From Ornithodoros turicata (Eukaryota; Arthropoda; Arachnida; Ixodida; Argasidae), in the NCBI RefSeq assembly GCF_037126465.1, contig NC_088202.1, forward strand, positions 86,780,160 through 86,844,159: a stretch of 64,000 bases of DNA, written 5' to 3'. The notes beneath the pieces were generated by a model, which saw nothing but the letters and a program-made list of their open reading frames with translations, searched no databases and was not told the origin of the DNA. The translations under genes were made by a program, and so were the position numbers. Position 1 is the first letter of the stretch, and each line of letters begins with the position of its first letter. Shown in pieces: positions 10,401 through 20,300 of the stretch.

Positions 10401-12136
10401 TTGTACGAAAGGGATAAAAGGTTGAGCAGGGTATAGCTAATACTCCATTTATGCAAAGTTTTAGTGTGCTGTAGAGGGGATACGTGAAAACGCAGCACAA
10501 TATAGCAGACAGATATCATTATGTGTTGGTCTTGGACACGAATTATGCAATTATGCCCACATAAAGGACGAGAAAAAGAATACTCTTGCACAATAAATGC
10601 ATGCGTTGCACAGGCTGTAAAGCTTTTCTGGAACATCTGACGCAACATGGCGCGGCCAGATGGGAAAGGCGGAACAGTATAAGTCAATGGGGTGACTCCA
10701 CCCGGACATTATACCTTTTGGAGTAGTAGTAAGTGGTATTTCTAGTTAGCTTTGCTATGAACAATTGAAATGTCCGCGACGGTCGAGGATCGCCTTGGCA
10801 TTTTTTTTCTTTCGTGTTCGCGCCACGAAGCAACTGTCGCTATCAGGGACATACAGGTGTGGACAGATGGAGGGAGGACAGCAGGAAGGAGTGGGGGACC
10901 ATGTGGATAGTGTGCGTCCTGGGCTGACGCCTTGGCAATTGTGTCTTCACATGTTTCAGAAAGGCCGATACAACTACCACGAATAAGATAAAATGTTAAC
11001 ATAGGAAAACATCAAGCGAAAGAAAAAGAAAAACGACTACCTTTCCAACTTCGTTTGACTTGTGCCTTTTGAAAGAATAATTGACGTGAATCTACAGCTG
11101 CGTATTATGAAATATGACGGGGAACTTGGAGTGCAGGATAAACGTGCACGTGAAATGTTGAAGATGAAAGATGAAAGTCACTGAAAAGGTTAGCCAGCTG
11201 TAGGGATCGAAACCACATCTTCTGGATTACCGGTCCAGGGCTCTACCAATTGAGCTAAGCTAACACGCCTCTCCAGCGACTTTCGGGGTGCGTCATCTGA
11301 AGGGACGACAAACCAGCCACTCACTCTCACTCACCCTCCTTTCACTCTTACATTTCTTGCTCACTCATACACACAATCATACGACGGAAATCGACGCAGC
11401 GGCACCTGTTGAACAAGAGAGAAACTGATGTTCTGAGGCTGGAACAACATAGAAGGGAAGAAGGGAATAGGAAGAAGGGAGAATAGGAGGAAGAAGGGAA
11501 GAACAACCTTCTATGTTGTTCCAGCCTCAGAACATCAGTTTCTCTCTTGTTCAACGTGAAATGTGTTTGGTGGAAAGACGGGTCTTGTAGCCATCTAGTG
11601 ACAGGGCGTGAAAGATTTCTTGGTGCGAAGTTGCGAAAGTTTCTTGTTGAAAAGTTTGCCGCTACTTACGCTAATCGAAAGAGAAAGCAGTTGTGAGATC
11701 AGTGGCGTATCCAAAAGGGGAAGGGGGGTTCAACCGCCGCGAAATCGTACCTTTGGTAGTGCATTTGGGAGAGGGAAACGAGGGTGAAATCCCTCCCTCA
11801 TGTAAAGTCCCCATAGAGCCCCTCAAGAAGTATTTTTCTGGCTTCACCATGACTGTGATATTACATATCGATATGTGCTGGAGTGTGCTTGTGATCGAGA
11901 TCAGTCAATACATGACATTATCTCTCATATCTACAGGTCGCCCTACCACCAATGATGAAGCTGAAGATGAGGCTGAGGTGCACAATGGAAAAGACACAAC
12001 TCTTTCACAGACTATCACAGAAGATGACGAGGACCCTTTCAAGTTGAGCCAGAACGAACCGAAGTTGTCCAGCAAAAATGAACAAGCGAGTCTCTCGGGG
12101 ACCCGATCGAAGTCGGCTCAGAAGCTCAGCGAATAA
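1417..12136 (+). CDS. Hdc: histidine decarboxylase, complete 13-exon gene
   Basis: PLP-dependent group II decarboxylase converting histidine to histamine, the arthropod photoreceptor transmitter; cytosolic. Exons: 1417-1444, 2575-2747, 3991-4104, 4779-5036, 5362-5505, 5610-5676, 6133-6295, 6435-6505, 6643-6662, 6739-6837, 7842-7943, 9915-10395, 11937-12136 (stop included). All introns are GT-AG, all phases agree, total 1920 nt = 639 aa. Seen: N-terminal [33 protein letters not shown] (69-81), cofactor-stacking His193 (AHSSVEKAG), Asp272 in [11 protein letters not shown] lysine Lys304 in FNPSKW. Ser353 in IPLSKRF is the HDC/tyrosine-decarboxylase residue; dopa decarboxylases have Gly. The ~150-residue C-terminal extension with SLLLANSP and VVNGSF-type blocks resembles arthropod HDC rather than ~475-aa dopa decarboxylase. 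Tyrosine decarboxylase is the alternative but fits less well. Exon 9 is only 20 nt. An AG at 1412-1413 just before the ATG suggests a 5'UTR intron. No AATAAA was seen near the stop. Confidence 0.93.
1445..2574 (+). other. Hdc intron 1
   Basis: Donor gtaaga at 1445, acceptor cag at 2572-2574. Apart from the inverted-repeat element at 2168-2489 and a homopyrimidine/T-rich stretch near 1875-1897, I see nothing recognisable here. Confidence 0.8.
2168..2489. mobile_element. short terminal-inverted-repeat element (MITE-like)
   Basis: The ends are imperfect inverted repeats: left AGAGCCTGACTTTTTGGGG, right the complement of AGGGCCTGACTTTTTAGGG. The interior is made of degenerate 'TTCGGGT / AATATCGGG' words in both orientations. 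No coding sequence. The superfamily is not clear; the GC-rich end words recall hAT-type ends, but no 8-bp duplication was identified. Confidence 0.55.
2748..3990 (+). other. Hdc intron 2, no recognised feature
   Basis: Donor gtacgt at 2748 and acceptor ccag ending at 3990. There is a short direct repeat of 'attgc' words near 3268-3290. No gene or mobile element was recognised in this 1.2-kb stretch. Confidence 0.7.
4105..7841 (+). other. Hdc introns 3-10, mostly featureless
   Basis: The spacers between exons 3 and 11 (4105-4778, 5037-5361, 5506-5609, 5677-6132, 6296-6434, 6506-6642, 6663-6738, 6838-7841) hold no recognised element. A short CTG/TTG run lies at 5155-5171. The last and longest intron is AT-rich with repeated TTAATTA words near 7300-7345. 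Confidence 0.7.
8165..8280 (+). repeat. purine-rich dispersed repeat (copy 1 of 4)
   Basis: A G-run followed by a TTTATTG-like word, then A/G-rich sequence and 'aaaggtcagccaggc'. The same block recurs at 18255-18440, 19010-19150 (+) and inverted at 28480-28550. It is probably the end of a SINE or LINE; a TTTATT/AATAAA word and the homopolymer are its hallmarks. Confidence 0.5.
8542..9834 (-). mobile_element. mariner transposon copy 1, in Hdc intron 11
   Basis: Tc1/mariner element, about 1.29 kb, flanked by TA (8540-8541 and 9835-9836). Terminal inverted repeats begin CGAGGGTGGTTCCATAAGTT and run roughly 30 bp. It lies antisense to Hdc between exons 11 and 12. Full-length-sized but with a broken transposase, described separately. 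The same family is present at 16179-17555 and 29511-30667. Confidence 0.93.
8608..9656 (-). pseudogene. mariner transposase, broken by one frameshift and one stop
   Basis: DNA cut-and-paste transposase of the D,D34D class. The intact length inferred from the copies is about 349 aa. Seen in order: N-terminal helix-turn-helix region ([20 protein letters not shown], then [13 protein letters not shown]), linker VPRLLS, first catalytic Asp in TGDET, second in LLQDNA, third in APSDYFLF with the expected 34-residue spacing. Breaks relative to the sister copies: one A missing in the A-run just after the ATG (9654-9656), and a CAA-to-TAA stop near 9080 between VT and STKK. The SPDLAP motif before the third Asp reads RPHLAP. 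Not functional. Confidence 0.92.
10797..10945 (-). repeat. truncated tick-type SINE fragment
   Basis: Matches the first half (in + coordinates) of the SINE at 38806-39090: T-rich start, 'cgaagcaactgt', 'gtggacagatgg', 'gtgcgtcctgg'. The tRNA-derived half with the B box is missing, so it is a truncated copy. It is read as minus because in complete copies the tRNA head lies at the + strand right end. Confidence 0.65.
11192..11264 (-). tRNA. tRNA-like sequence, anticodon GGT (Thr), probably a pseudo-tRNA or SINE head
   Basis: On the minus strand a cloverleaf can be drawn. Acceptor GTTAGCT pairs with AGCTGGC (two G-U pairs). The D arm is GCTC/GAGC. The anticodon stem CTGGA/TCCAG encloses loop CCGGTAA (anticodon GGT). 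The T-loop is TTCGATC. Oddities: C instead of the near-universal T at position 33 and one T-stem mismatch. These and the repeat-rich setting argue for a tRNA-derived repeat rather than a working tRNA gene. Confidence 0.35.
11408..11555. repeat. 49-bp perfect inverted repeat (hairpin) with purine-rich loop
   Basis: The arm 11408-11456 begins GTTGAACAAGAGAGAAACTG and is the exact reverse complement of 11507-11555. The roughly 50-nt loop is GGAAGAAGG-rich. It lies in Hdc intron 12, so the pre-mRNA could fold here. About 33 nt of the arm, and the adjoining ATTTCCGTCG-type sequence (11388-11403, inverted), recur as an insertion inside mariner copy 2 near 16249-16330. Confidence 0.85.
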
Positions 12137-12369
12137 CTTTTCCTTCTTCCCTCATGTAATCCCGTTGCGTGTGAAAATACAACCCCAGGACGGCAGAGAT
12201 GTTTGGGATTTCTTTTACCCACCTCAACAGTTGTACCGACTCAGCTGTCTCATAAACGGGCGGGGAAAATATCGTTGTTCATAAACTCTAAACCTGAGTT
12301 TTTCTCTTTTTTTTCGATAACCTTTCAGTGATTGTTTCCCAGGATTTTCTTCTGACGCAGAGGCAAGTG

Positions 12370-12480
12370 ATTATTTGTGGCTTTACGTCGCGATACAACG
12401 GTGATCATGAGCGACGCCACAGTGGTTGCCGTGTAAATTAATTTTGCCCACCTGGCGGTTCCTTAACGAGCGCTGAAATT
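12370..12480 (+). repeat. dispersed repeat fragment ('gagcgacgccacag' family)
   Basis: Shares 'tttacgtcgcga.acaac', 'gatcatgagcgacgccacag' and 'tttgcccacctg' with the complete copy at 48569-48791, which has target-site duplications. This copy lacks the tRNA-like right end. Confidence 0.6.
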
Positions 12481-13637
12481 TCAACACACGGCAAGTGGCG
12501 TAGCAGTTCCCTATGAAGTCAGCCCAGCAGGCCACGATGTTGAAGGTCGTTGAAAATGCTCTCTTGAGGTGTGGTCCTCACTGTATCGGAGAAACCGAAG
12601 ATGTGTAAATAGGAGACTGAGTGAGCACCGGTGAGTGAGTGAGCTGAGTACTTCTCCTACAGAACATCTGGGAGTTCATTGCCAAGTAGGAGTCAAGTCA
12701 TGTAGTCCAAGGTTCGAAGGCACCGCCGTGTTGGTATGTGTTGTTGACGAGACAAGGTAACCGAAGCCTTCATAATTATACGGTGACTGAGAAGGACGGG
12801 TACATGAACGCTTCATCCATTGCTTTGACGAGGCAGGAGATAATGTTCTTGCTTCAGGCAGAGGCGGAAAGGCGAGGACCACCCGCCGTGACATCTGGTT
12901 AAGAGGGGCGGGTTATGTTTGGGTATTTACATTCGTATGTGTAAATAGCCCGTCATTTCATAGTTCTCTCAATGTCCTGCTGCGTTTTCTACCAGCGTGC
13001 TTTTTGATGCCAGCTTGAACTTTCCAGACACTAACAAAAAAGGACTGTCTTCATGCGCCGCCCTGACTTACTTACTACCAGGCACATTTTGCACAGGACT
13101 ATCGAAATACATAGCCGGTTCCAAGATCATACGCACCAGAATTTACAACAGCTCTGGAGAATCAAAACACGTCGACATCTGTAACTATTGTAACTCGAAC
13201 ACGTATAGCTCAAATGTTGAATCCTATTTGCCTGCCAGAAGGAGAGGCACAAGAGCTATACAAGAGCTGACTGCCTGGCGCGCACGTGTGCCTTCGTGGT
13301 ATGTGCGCCGCGCAACTCATTCCGTGAAACAGCTCAAATTCCTTAGACGTCGTCGTTCCAGTGCGGTACAAATGCCCAGCTCCACCTGCCAATGCACTGC
13401 CAATGCAAATGACAACAAATCAAGCGTGGTGAAGTAATCAGCTCCCTGCATCCTGTTTAGTGTGCCGTTGAGGCGAAGTATAGGGAATACACGTTTATAC
13501 TATCGTGTGGCCGTTTAACGTACAGCTGTTTTTTTTTTTCCTTTGTTCATTACCCTTAGCACTCTCGTAATAAAAAAGCCAAACACGCTTGAGCAATTGG
13601 ATGCGGCGGTGAATCGCCCACCCCATCACCATCCAAT

Positions 13638-13644
13638 GTATGTA

Positions 13645-13692
<48 letters not shown>
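13638..13692 (+). repeat. TGTA/TG microsatellite
   Basis: Three TGTA units followed by about 21 uninterrupted TG dinucleotides. It creates artificial open frames on both strands, which were ignored. Confidence 0.97.
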
Positions 13693-13693
<1 letters not shown>

Positions 13694-14179
13694 ATGCGGG
13701 TAATTTCTCGAACCTAGTAACCAAACAGTTCGATTGACTTTTGCATTCCATTCACCGTGCTTTTTTTTTTTTCGCTTACTTTCGGTACACATCTGGCTCT
13801 ACCTCATGGTAGTGTAAGTTACACTAGTTTAGTGTAAGTTAGTGTTACCTTACATTTATAAGTACTTTCGTAAGCGATATAACTGGATCTAGTCCCTCTT
13901 CTAAGATACGCACACTTTCTTTATACAACGTAGAAATCAGAGTAAGGAAGTTGAATTCAGCGCTGTATCACCTAAATGGTACCAGTGTCTGTATTTCAAT
14001 ATGTCTACAGCCAGCTCCGATGTCCTGTATCTTCCTGGTACGGAGCCTTCTTTTCACCAAACTGACTTCCAAAGAGAAGGAAACTACTGCGGAATCCACA
14101 CTGGACATCACCAAGGCCGTCTCTGTGCACCGACGTCCTCATCCAGGAATGGAAACTGAACGATTTATTAATGCCAAGC

Positions 14180-14369
14180 GTGCGCGCGCTCGCGTCGGCG
14201 GCATGCACAGCTCCGACGACAGATGCCGTCCGCGTCGCGCACGACTTGGTCGTGCTGGTGACGGACCTCTTGTAGCAACCATGCGCTAAACAAAACTGAG
14301 CAGGCTCTGTGCGGTAGGAGATTAGTGGTCGCTTTGGCGTAGCACGCGAAGGACTGTAGTGGGGGCGTC
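14180..14369 (+). promoter_or_regulatory. CpG-rich putative promoter/5'UTR of the Rh gene
   Basis: Unlike the AT-rich surroundings, this stretch is GC-rich with many CpG (for example GCGCGCTCGCGTCGG at 14183-14197) and ends directly at the Rh start codon. No TATA box was identified. The promoter role is an inference from position and composition. Confidence 0.35.
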
Positions 14370-17300
14370 ATGTGGCAACGGGGCAAATTGGCTTTCTTGC
14401 TCGTGCTGGTTCAGGTGTGTCTCATCATCGCCTACACGCTGTGCGTTCAGTACGACGAGAATGCAGATGCATCGAACGGGAAGAACAGTCTGTCCCCTGC
14501 ACTGGGTGGTAATGATCCCAGGAAAAACCCTCTGGAGCAATATTATTCAAGTGAGTGTACTGGAGCGAGGCTAATACTGAATAGACAATTGACGACAAAT
14601 AATGTGGATGCCTGAATTTTAGGAAAATGGCGGTACATGAATTCCCAAGACAAGTGTGTCTTAAAATACGGAAATGTTTTCCTTTCTTTTTCGTTGATTT
14701 TCTTTAGTATGGCCAAAATTGTGTTGGGGTGTCCGAAGCGTGCCTATCTACAGCGGCATAAGCGTTCCTTTTAGAATGTAAAGCGATTCATATCATGCAG
14801 CGCATAACCACATGCTTGTAGATAACAGCAGATTAACAGCAGGTTAGATAACAGGTTAAAGCGCATTCGAGTGTTTCAGCTAAACGCAACCAGTACTCCA
14901 TGTGACAACGCGCAAAGAATGGCGAATGCCAACGAAAGTATATAGTGACTTTTCGCCTGAAGAAACACGCACAGAAGTACCAATGCATGTGGAATCTATG
15001 AGCTACATTGCTGCACTCCTTATTTTGCCCATTGCCTGCTTGCAGTAGGAACAAAGATTCGTAGTGTTACGGCATAGCTACACGGACAGTGGCTGCGGCA
15101 TGATCACATTCAGCATCACGAAAAGTAAAAACTTCTTGTTCTAAAAAGACCACAAAAACAGGGATGCAAAATTTGAGGGACAGGGCGGTCCCGACACTGG
15201 CAAAATCGAAAGCGTAAAATTTTCGGATGAGTATAGAAGAAAGAACAAACTGAATACCGGAATGCCCATGGTCACTAAGCTTCCAAGATGCATATGCCTC
15301 GGGGTCACCCGTACTGGGCAACGACACCATGTGAGCAGGTATGACAATATTGTGTTCTGTCATGTCATTAATTTTAGTACTGTTGCACATCGCCTTGCAT
15401 TCTATACTTGCCACATTGGCAACGTTATCTCCGCGCGTCAAAACAAAAGTAATCAAAGGCACGAATCCCCTTCGGGGAGCTCTTTGTCGCAATATGTACG
15501 ATAACCCGACATTAAACGCCAGTATATACTTTCGCGGTCCTTATGCATGCGACTCAGTTCTACCTCATGAAGGAAGAACACCCAGTTAAACGACTCCAGT
15601 GAAAGCATCAATATTCTATAGCATGAGATAAAATGGATAATGACGGATAACTTTCGCATGAGTTCGAGCAGTTTCATGACGGCTGTGTTCCTGAGTAGCC
15701 GAATCGAATAGTACAGTGAGGCCATCGTGGCTGTATCAAATCCACTTCGACTAACTTTTATTTATATAGCGTACACCGAAATATTCAAGAATTTAAATTT
15801 TAAACCGGGGAATGAAAAATTACGAACTTATTATCTGTTACAAAGGAGACGAAAGCGACAGCATCAAAATAGTTTTGATTTCATTCTGTATGCGCTGGAT
15901 AATCGGATACTTCATACTACCGAGGGCCACGTCTCTGCGGCGAAACAGCCCACTACATCATCATTGCTTATCTGTAGTTGTTGTCTCACGTTTCAGAAGT
16001 AAACAAACAAACAATGCCTTTGCAGATGAAAAGAATGTGAGAAACGCCGTTGGTTTGTCCATCATTCAAACCTTCTTTTCCTGCGGGGAAGTCGTCGTGA
16101 ACCTCCCACTGTGATGCAGGAAAGTGCCATCGAGAATAGAACAAGAACGTTCGGAAAATTGTGTTCCCGAGGGACGTACGAGGGTGGTTCCATAAGTTTC
16201 CGGCCCGAGGTAGAAAATGCGCGCGAATTTGAAAATGCGAGAAACTGATGTTCTGAGGCTGGAACAACATAGATTCGATTTCCGCGTTGAACAACAGCGT
16301 CGATTTCCGTCGTTGAAAATGCGATTAAGGACGCGTGGCGCCATCTGTTGGAGGGCCGGAGCACCACCCTCAACCCTCTCCATGCTTTTGTCGGTTGGAG
16401 AGCGGCATTTCAAACAGCCAGGGTGCACTCTTCAGTTAAAATGGAAAAAATCGAGTACCGCGCTGGGATAAAATTTTTGACAAAAGAGGGACTTTCGCCT
16501 AAAGAAATTAAAGCGCGACTGGACAACGCGTACAGGGAAGCCTCTCCGTCGTACACAACGGTAAATGACTGGGCCAAGCAGTTTCGACCGGGGTGAGAGT
16601 CCATTGAATATGATCCACGCGATGGTCGTCCAGTGGAAGTGGTGACACAAGAAAATTTGTCTCTTGTCGAGGAGGAAGTGCTGAGTGACAGGCGTCTGAA
16701 GGTGAAGGAAATCTCAGAAAGGCTGGGGCTTTCCAAAACAACCGTCTTTCGCATCATCGGCGAGGGCCTTCACATGAAAAAGGTCAGTGCGAGATGGGTG
16801 CCACGACTTCTCTCGCCAGTTCAAAAGCAACAGGGCGTCGTCTGTGCCAAAGAGTCTTTGGAGCTCTGTCAAGAGAACTAAGAAGAAATATTGAAGTCAA
16901 TTGTCACAGGGGATGAGACTATGGTGCTCTACTATGATCCCCTTTCGAAAAAGGAGTCGATGGAATGGCGCAAACCAGGAGAAGCACCCCCAAAAAAGCA
17001 AAGGTCACACAATCCACAAAGAAGATCATGGCAACAATATTTTGGGATTGTCACGGGATCCTCCTCATCGACTTCAAAGAGAGGAACACCACAGTGAATG
17101 CGACTTATTATACTTCACTCCTGCACCGACTGCGGGACGCCATCAAGGAAAAGAGGCGCGGCAGGTTGAGTAGTGGTGTCCGGTTGCTCCAGGACAATGC
17201 CCCTGTCCACACGGCTTCTGTTGCCAAGGCTGCACTGAAGGAGTGCGGCTTCGAAGAAATCCACAACCCACCCTACAGTCCAGACTTGGCACCGAGTGAC

Positions 17301-20300
17301 TACTTCCTGTTCTCAAACTGGAAGAGGGATCTCAGAGGACGGAGATTTCAAAACGATAGTGAGGTGCAAGAGGCAGTTTTCCAGCATTTTGCGGACAAAA
17401 CTTCCGACTATTTTTTCAAGGGTATAAGAATGCTGTTTGAAAGGTGTCAAAAGTTCATCGAAATTAAGGGTGACTATGTCGAAAAGTGATACACTTGTTT
17501 CGTCTCTATGACTATTAAAAGTTGGTCGGGCCGGAAACTTATGGAACCACCCTCGTACGTTGGTACGCACAAACACTGCCGCACATCAGCTACAGGATGA
17601 TTCAGTAACTTCTACCCCTTGACACACGGGCACTCTAAAGGCCTTTCCAGAGAAGGATCCCTACCGGAACGGTGTTTGTGGCCATTGACACGCAATAACG
17701 GAGATTCTCCGTTTGAATACCGGGCTCTTTGTAAAAAGGAGATTGACTGTATCCTTTATGATCGAAAAGGCGCAGCCTCAAACGGAGCGTCCGCCGATGA
17801 TTAGCAGATCCTAATTACTTAACACAAAAATGCCTGTCTTGAAGATTTTTACCAGTCGTTAAAATGTTTTTCAGACGTCACCGTGTCTAGTACGAGTGAT
17901 CGTAAATTCAATACTCTCGATCGAAGGTCCGCTAGTATCGTTGTTGTTGTTAGTTGTGTTTTGCTTGCTTCGATCCTGCATGTGTGCGTACATGGTTGAA
18001 GAATAATCGTGCTTCTGACTAATGACTAGTGGCTGGGATTAGTGACGAACTGACGATAGCCAAGCACCGAAAGTTGCGAAAGCGCCCAGGAAGCCCCGAC
18101 TCCAGTGGCAAGAATAGGATACGTGGGCTATTATAAAGTTATGGGAAGACAATTTAGATGCGGTGCACTACGTGGACAGAAACACAATGGTAAAGACTGC
18201 GGCCGTATCGCCGAGATACTGAGGAATTCGGCACCGCGCTGAGAGAAACTTCTAAAGCACATGTAAAAGGGGGGGATATGTTTATTAAGAAAAAAGAAAG
18301 GAAAGGTCAGCCAGACGCAGGTCGGCTTGCTATTCCAAAAAAATGGAAAATGGGAGAAGAAAAGAAAAGGAGAAGAAAAAATGAGAAAAACGGAAAGAAA
18401 AGAAAGGAAACCTGTAAGGGACCCCTATTTCAAAGGAGGTCTAACCCGGTATGTCAGGGGTACTGACTGCTCACTGATTCGCGCTGAATGTGTTAAGGTT
18501 ACAACTTCGGTAAAGTAACACAGCAAATGTTAGCACCATTGCCTACCCGGCTTCCAGGGCTTCTACGGCCACCACACTTCGCACCATGACCTTTTTACAC
18601 AAAAAGTGTGGGAAGAGGTAGACGAGAGGGGTGTCGTTCTCGATACTGACTGAACGAAGCAGCAGATGCACAGCCTCGCGGTCAGTTATCATCTGCAGCT
18701 ATGCCGCGTTACGACCATAGCTTCACTGCGGTAACATCAACATAATAAGAACGTGCCTGTACCACACAGAGTCCTTCCTTAAAGGTACAACTGAGCTTAG
18801 GGGGGAAAGCTTGCTTCCTTAGAGACAGAGCCAACTTCTGGATCTTTCCAATATCGAAAACCTCAGACAGCACAGCTTGTGGTAGGATTCGGAACCACCA
18901 CCTCCCAGTCTTCAGCACAACCTTGGCTATCACCAACGAGCGGGACTCCTTAACCCGCTCGGCCATGCCGCAGGTTTTTCCAACAAATACTGCAACACTT
19001 CCTTTGATTGAAGGGGGGGGGGGGTATGTTTATTGAAAGAAGAAAGGGAGGAAAGGTTAGTCAGGCGTAGGCCGACTTGTTATTCCTTAAAAAAACAAAA
19101 AGAAGAAAAACAACCCCCCCCCCCCACACACACACAAAAGGGCCCTTAGAGGCTGGTCGAGTTATGTGGTTCATTGCATTATCCACGCATTGTTTTATAC
19201 GAAAGAATGCGAAAAGATTCTACGTGTCGTAGTTGGCGAGAGAGAAACCCTCAAGCCTCGGCCATTCCCATTGATTCTCGAAAGCACGTGATCCTGCCCA
19301 TTGCTGCCACACAACTCCAGGCAACCCCGCCAGGCAACTGGCGGGGTTGCCTGACGTAATGTCAAAGCCGGATGAGTTTCGGTATTCACGATGCCGATTT
19401 TCTACGCGTCCCCATTTGCTGTAATACTTGCTGTTCACATCGATGCAAATAACTGTCAACTTGCGATGAAGTGTCTTATATTATTATCGTATAGCCCACC
19501 GTCACCTATAACACATTTTTCACCGTGGAAATTGTAATTAGCTTAAAAATAGCGAGAAGAAGACTGCGGAAATGGTACACCTTAAGAGCAAATTCGTCGC
19601 AGAGCGCTCAATGCACACCACTGTGCGGAATGATAAAACTAGAACTGGCCCATTACATTCGCACAAAACAACATTTCAACTACATTTCCGAGCGATCTTT
19701 TGCATGCGTTGACTATTTGCATGCAATGATTTGTAGTGTGTCCTCAGGACTCATCTTCAACCTACCTTACCGCTCACAGGCGGCCTTCGTCGAACGCCTG
19801 AGAAGATGTGAGCAGCGTCGTAAAAGCGAGCAGTGTCTTATCGCAGTGCCTTTCTGCAAACACCTCTCCAGCTGCCAGATAAAAATGTTTGACAGCATTC
19901 TAGTGAAGCAAACCCAGCGTTTGACAGGCGTCGTGTCCACGAACGCGCAATATATTTTCACAAATAAACGATATAATCGGGAGTTGATTTACACGTTGTT
20001 TTTACAAATGTCTTCGGGTCCTGGCCAGCACGAAACCTAGATGCGTATAGTGGCGATAGCGCATACCGTCGGTCAGAATATACGGAATAGTAATTATGGA
20101 ATATTTTGAGTAATTTTCTAATACACGGTCTCGCCAAAAAGATGTGATGTGATAGAAGAAGAAAAAAATGGGGACGTAAGTCACGACGAAGTCAGACTGG
20201 CTACCACAAACCACTTCGCCACACTTAGTTGAAAAAAGAAAAAGAAGGAGTAAGAAAATACAATTAATTGGGGGTGGGGGTGACAAACATACCGAACCAG

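Larger units (their letters stand above)
10396..11936 (+). other. Hdc intron 12
   Basis: Phase-1 intron with donor gtaggt at 10396 and acceptor ctacag at 11931-11936. It carries a SINE fragment (10797-10945), a tRNA-like sequence (11192-11264) and a 49-bp perfect hairpin (11408-11555). Nothing else was recognised. Confidence 0.8.
12137..14369. other. Hdc-Rh intergenic region
   Basis: Contains a dispersed-repeat fragment (12370-12480), a TG microsatellite (13638-13692), and a GC/CpG-rich stretch before the Rh start (about 14180-14369) that may be the Rh promoter and 5'UTR. A 146-codon + frame (12997-13437) was seen but has no recognisable motif. No other gene is supported. Confidence 0.6.

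Noticed and set aside
1417..12136. Assignment of the decarboxylase gene to dopa decarboxylase
   Set aside because: The Ser353 residue, the [20 protein letters not shown] block and the long C-terminal extension fit histidine decarboxylase better; dopa decarboxylase has Gly at that position and is much shorter.
13543..13792. Open frames across 13543-13792 on both strands
   Set aside because: They are produced by the TG/CA microsatellite (Cys-Val / His-Thr runs).
19525..20040. 171-codon + frame
   Set aside because: Longest unexplained frame in its region but without motif, splice context, codon bias I could judge or repeat partner. Kept only as a note in the spacer entry.
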